Below, piece after piece: positions 5,078 through 6,428 of a stretch of 6,428 bases of DNA. The notes beneath the pieces are model-generated. The model worked only from the letters and a program-made list of their open reading frames with translations. It made no database searches and had not been told where the DNA came from. Within the stretch, counting starts at the first letter, position 1. Every line of letters begins with the position of its first letter. The DNA is from CAYRIF01 sp964424205. GTDB taxonomy: Bacteria; Bacteroidota; Bacteroidia; Cytophagales; Cyclobacteriaceae. The DNA lies in NCBI GenBank assembly GCA_964424205.1, contig CAYRIF010000214.1, positions 1 through 6,428 on the forward strand, given 5' to 3'. A program made the position numbers and the translations under genes.

Positions 5078-6358
5078 TTAATTTCCAATTTTGGCAAAAA
5101 ACTTTTGAGGAGATACATCCCAACAGTCTGAACCTCCAATATTTGAAGGTGGGTTAGCACACCTGTTAACAAGCATCTTGCCCATGTGTTCATCTTTTGG
5201 ATTTATTTTAAATTTATATTCCAATGTTATTTTCCCAACTTTAGGGATGCCAAATTCCCCACCAATTTTTATTTCCTCTAGTTTAACTCCCGCCTCAAAG
5301 TCATCTTCTACGAAATCCATCATGATAGTTTCTCCCCAAAGAGACTCATCCCAGTAAACTAAAGAAGGGTTACCCCCTTGACTTGGTGGCACAGACCACC
5401 ATTTATTTTTGATATCCTTTCTCTTGTTTGGCTCAAGATCATCAATAAATCTTACCTCTGTTAATTTTGAAAAATCATCTTTGTTGGGTATTAGAACTCT
5501 TACGTCAATTTCAGGCGCTCCAGCAGGCCATCCTTCATACTTGTTCAATCCTTTTTTTGTGAAGTACATCCCTGTCAAATAAAGCCAAGTTTTATCCTTA
5601 AAGCAAGTTGGGGTACTGCCAGAACCACCGCCACTCCCCCCACAATTATTGATATATTTTTTGATATAATAATCATGCTGATCTGTAGAGAAGTAAGGAG
5701 TCATTTCGTTAATATGAGAAGAACATGGGATAGACAACATATTATCAGGTAAACCATTTTCTTTTGCCACCGGCACTAGTCTTTCATTTTGACTGATTAC
5801 CACTACAGGAAAATCAGGGGCATTAATAGCATCTAGCATGTGAAGATTTCCGTCACTATCATAGGCCCTTACCTGCATGGTAGTTGCCTCATCATAGTCT
5901 GCATCCATAATTGCGACGAGCGGTGTGAAATGATCAGGATCCCACTTTTCTATATTGACCGGCACGGCGATTTGTAGTAAAGGCATATCCGCAGCTATTT
6001 TATTTAGTCTTTTGATAGTTCGCTCAAAAGACGTGCCATTTATTGCAAATTGCTCTCTAAAAGCGCTACCGTTCCGTTGTTTTTCAGCAAATTTGCGATA
6101 TAAGATGTCATAATCCCCATCAAATTTTTTCAAAGCTTCTTCTTTAATGGCATGGCGCATGGAAGGTTCCTTCATACTTTTTGCAACCAACCGCGCGAAA
6201 TACTCTAATGACATATGTGCTTTTTCAATGGGTTGGGTTTGCGGCTGCTTGCTAATTTCAACATCATCTTCACAAGAGAAAAGAAACCCAAACGAGGTCA
6301 TTAGTAATAAAGCAATTATAGACCTTAATTTAGTCAAGTCATTGAATGAATTTTTCAT
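5078..6358 (-). CDS. Two-domain lipoprotein of unknown function
   Basis: The 426-residue product has a lipoprotein signal peptide with the hydrophobic core at 13-27 and lipobox FLFSC, acylated cysteine at 29. Residues 50-105 look helical (SLEYFARLVAKSMKEPSMRH, then FDGDYDILYRKFAEK). Residues 125-200 hold a beta-rich part with PLVAIMDADYDE, VRAYDSDGNLHMLDA and FPVVVISQNERLVPV. A Gly/Ser linker follows at 239-248. The C-terminal part (252-426) is beta-rich, with KTWLYLTGMYF, EGWPAGAPEIDVRVLI and KITLEYKFKINPK. The mature protein has five cysteines besides the acylated one (212, 239, 252, 400, 412), so disulfides are possible. I recall similar lipoproteins of unknown function in Bacteroidota, and a distant link to DUF3103 is conceivable but unproven. 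No catalytic motif is evident. The ATG at 6358 is the natural start. A 62-base gap with a hairpin separates it from the next gene, so it may be a separate unit. Confidence 0.8.
   Translation of the reverse strand: MKNSFNDLTKLRSIIALLLMTSFGFLFSCEDDVEISKQPQTQPIEKAHMSLEYFARLVAKSMKEPSMRHAIKEEALKKFDGDYDILYRKFAEKQRNGSAFREQFAINGTSFERTIKRLNKIAADMPLLQIAVPVNIEKWDPDHFTPLVAIMDADYDEATTMQVRAYDSDGNLHMLDAINAPDFPVVVISQNERLVPVAKENGLPDNMLSIPCSSHINEMTPYFSTDQHDYYIKKYINNCGGSGGGSGSTPTCFKDKTWLYLTGMYFTKKGLNKYEGWPAGAPEIDVRVLIPNKDDFSKLTEVRFIDDLEPNKRKDIKNKWWSVPPSQGGNPSLVYWDESLWGETIMMDFVEDDFEAGVKLEEIKIGGEFGIPKVGKITLEYKFKINPKDEHMGKMLVNRCANPPSNIGGSDCWDVSPQKFFAKIGN
5153..5170. repeat. Degenerate copy of the intergenic dyad inside the lipoprotein gene
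   Basis: GTTAGCACACCTGTTAAC resembles the dyad core at 5043-5062: it shares GTT-GCACAC, a TGT and the terminal AAC, with two bases missing. It is itself an imperfect inverted repeat. The two start 110 bases apart. It lies in the codons for VNRCANP near the protein C-terminus, and the intergenic copy would read HMCANP in the same strand sense, which may hint at a small duplication. Confidence 0.25.
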
Positions 6359-6380
6359 AATATTTATGTATTTTTAAAGG

Positions 6381-6428
6381 TTAATTAAATTTAACTACCC
6401 TGCCCTTCTTTGTTGTTGTAGATAAATT
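6381..6428 (-). other. Possible 3' end of an upstream gene, and leader of the lipoprotein
   Basis: One of the three minus-strand frames from the window edge reads NLSTTTKKGRVVKFN and stops at TAA (6383-6381), 22 bases before the next ATG. The other two frames also stay open for 10 or 11 codons, so this choice is not firm. The remaining bases to 6359 are AT-rich, with no clear terminator, Shine-Dalgarno or Bacteroidota promoter that I can defend. Confidence 0.2.

Noticed and set aside
5016..5123. Longer start for the small lipoprotein at 5123
   Set aside because: It would overlap the upstream gene, cross the hairpin and place 36 residues before an obvious lipoprotein signal peptide.
4957..5193. 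A 78-codon minus-strand frame across the end of the two-domain lipoprotein gene
   Set aside because: It overlaps the better supported lipoprotein gene and the gap, has no signal peptide or domain-like pattern, and is explained as a shadow frame.
1..6428. CRISPR arrays, tRNA or rRNA genes, insertion sequences, toxin-antitoxin or defence genes
   Set aside because: I saw no regularly spaced repeats, RNA-like folds, transposase motifs or defence domains on either strand.

Overview
The window is typical of a Bacteroidota (Cytophagia/Chitinophagia/Sphingobacteriia-like) chromosome. It is visibly AT-rich, the starts lack Shine-Dalgarno sequences, and it carries the phylum-specific pair of a TonB-dependent receptor with an N-terminal carboxypeptidase-regulatory-like domain plus a DUF4249 lipoprotein. 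Every gene I can support lies on the minus strand, so transcription runs from high to low coordinates, and every product carries a signal peptide for the cell envelope. I saw no RNA gene, insertion sequence, CRISPR array or regulator.

Layout in the direction of transcription: (1) 6428-6359, a 70-base spacer that may hold the last codons of an upstream gene. (2) 6358-5078, a two-domain lipoprotein of unknown function with a Gly/Ser linker. (3) 5077-5016, a 62-base gap with a near-perfect hairpin that could be a weak terminator or an operator over a sigma70-like promoter. (4) 5015-4563, a small lipocalin-like lipoprotein. (5) 4547-2197, a TonB-dependent receptor of about 783 residues, interrupted by a -1-type frameshift at a run of seven T (3351-3345). 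(6) 2192-1377, a DUF4249 lipoprotein. (7) 1350-127, an outer-membrane beta-barrel protein of unknown type. (8) 68-1, the first 22 codons of another lipoprotein that runs off the window.

Genes 4 to 7 are separated by only 15, 4 and 26 bases and look like one operon. By analogy with SusC/SusD-type systems, the receptor would import a ligand across the outer membrane using TonB energy. DUF4249 would be the surface or periplasmic partner lipoprotein, and the small lipoprotein and the beta-barrel would be accessories. The substrate cannot be read from the sequence.

The point most worth a second look is the receptor frameshift. The seven T form a U UUU UUU heptamer in exactly the phase used for -1 ribosomal slippage, and a possible stem-loop follows directly. 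Simple explanations (pseudogene, sequencing error, phase-variable tract) remain more likely than programmed recoding.
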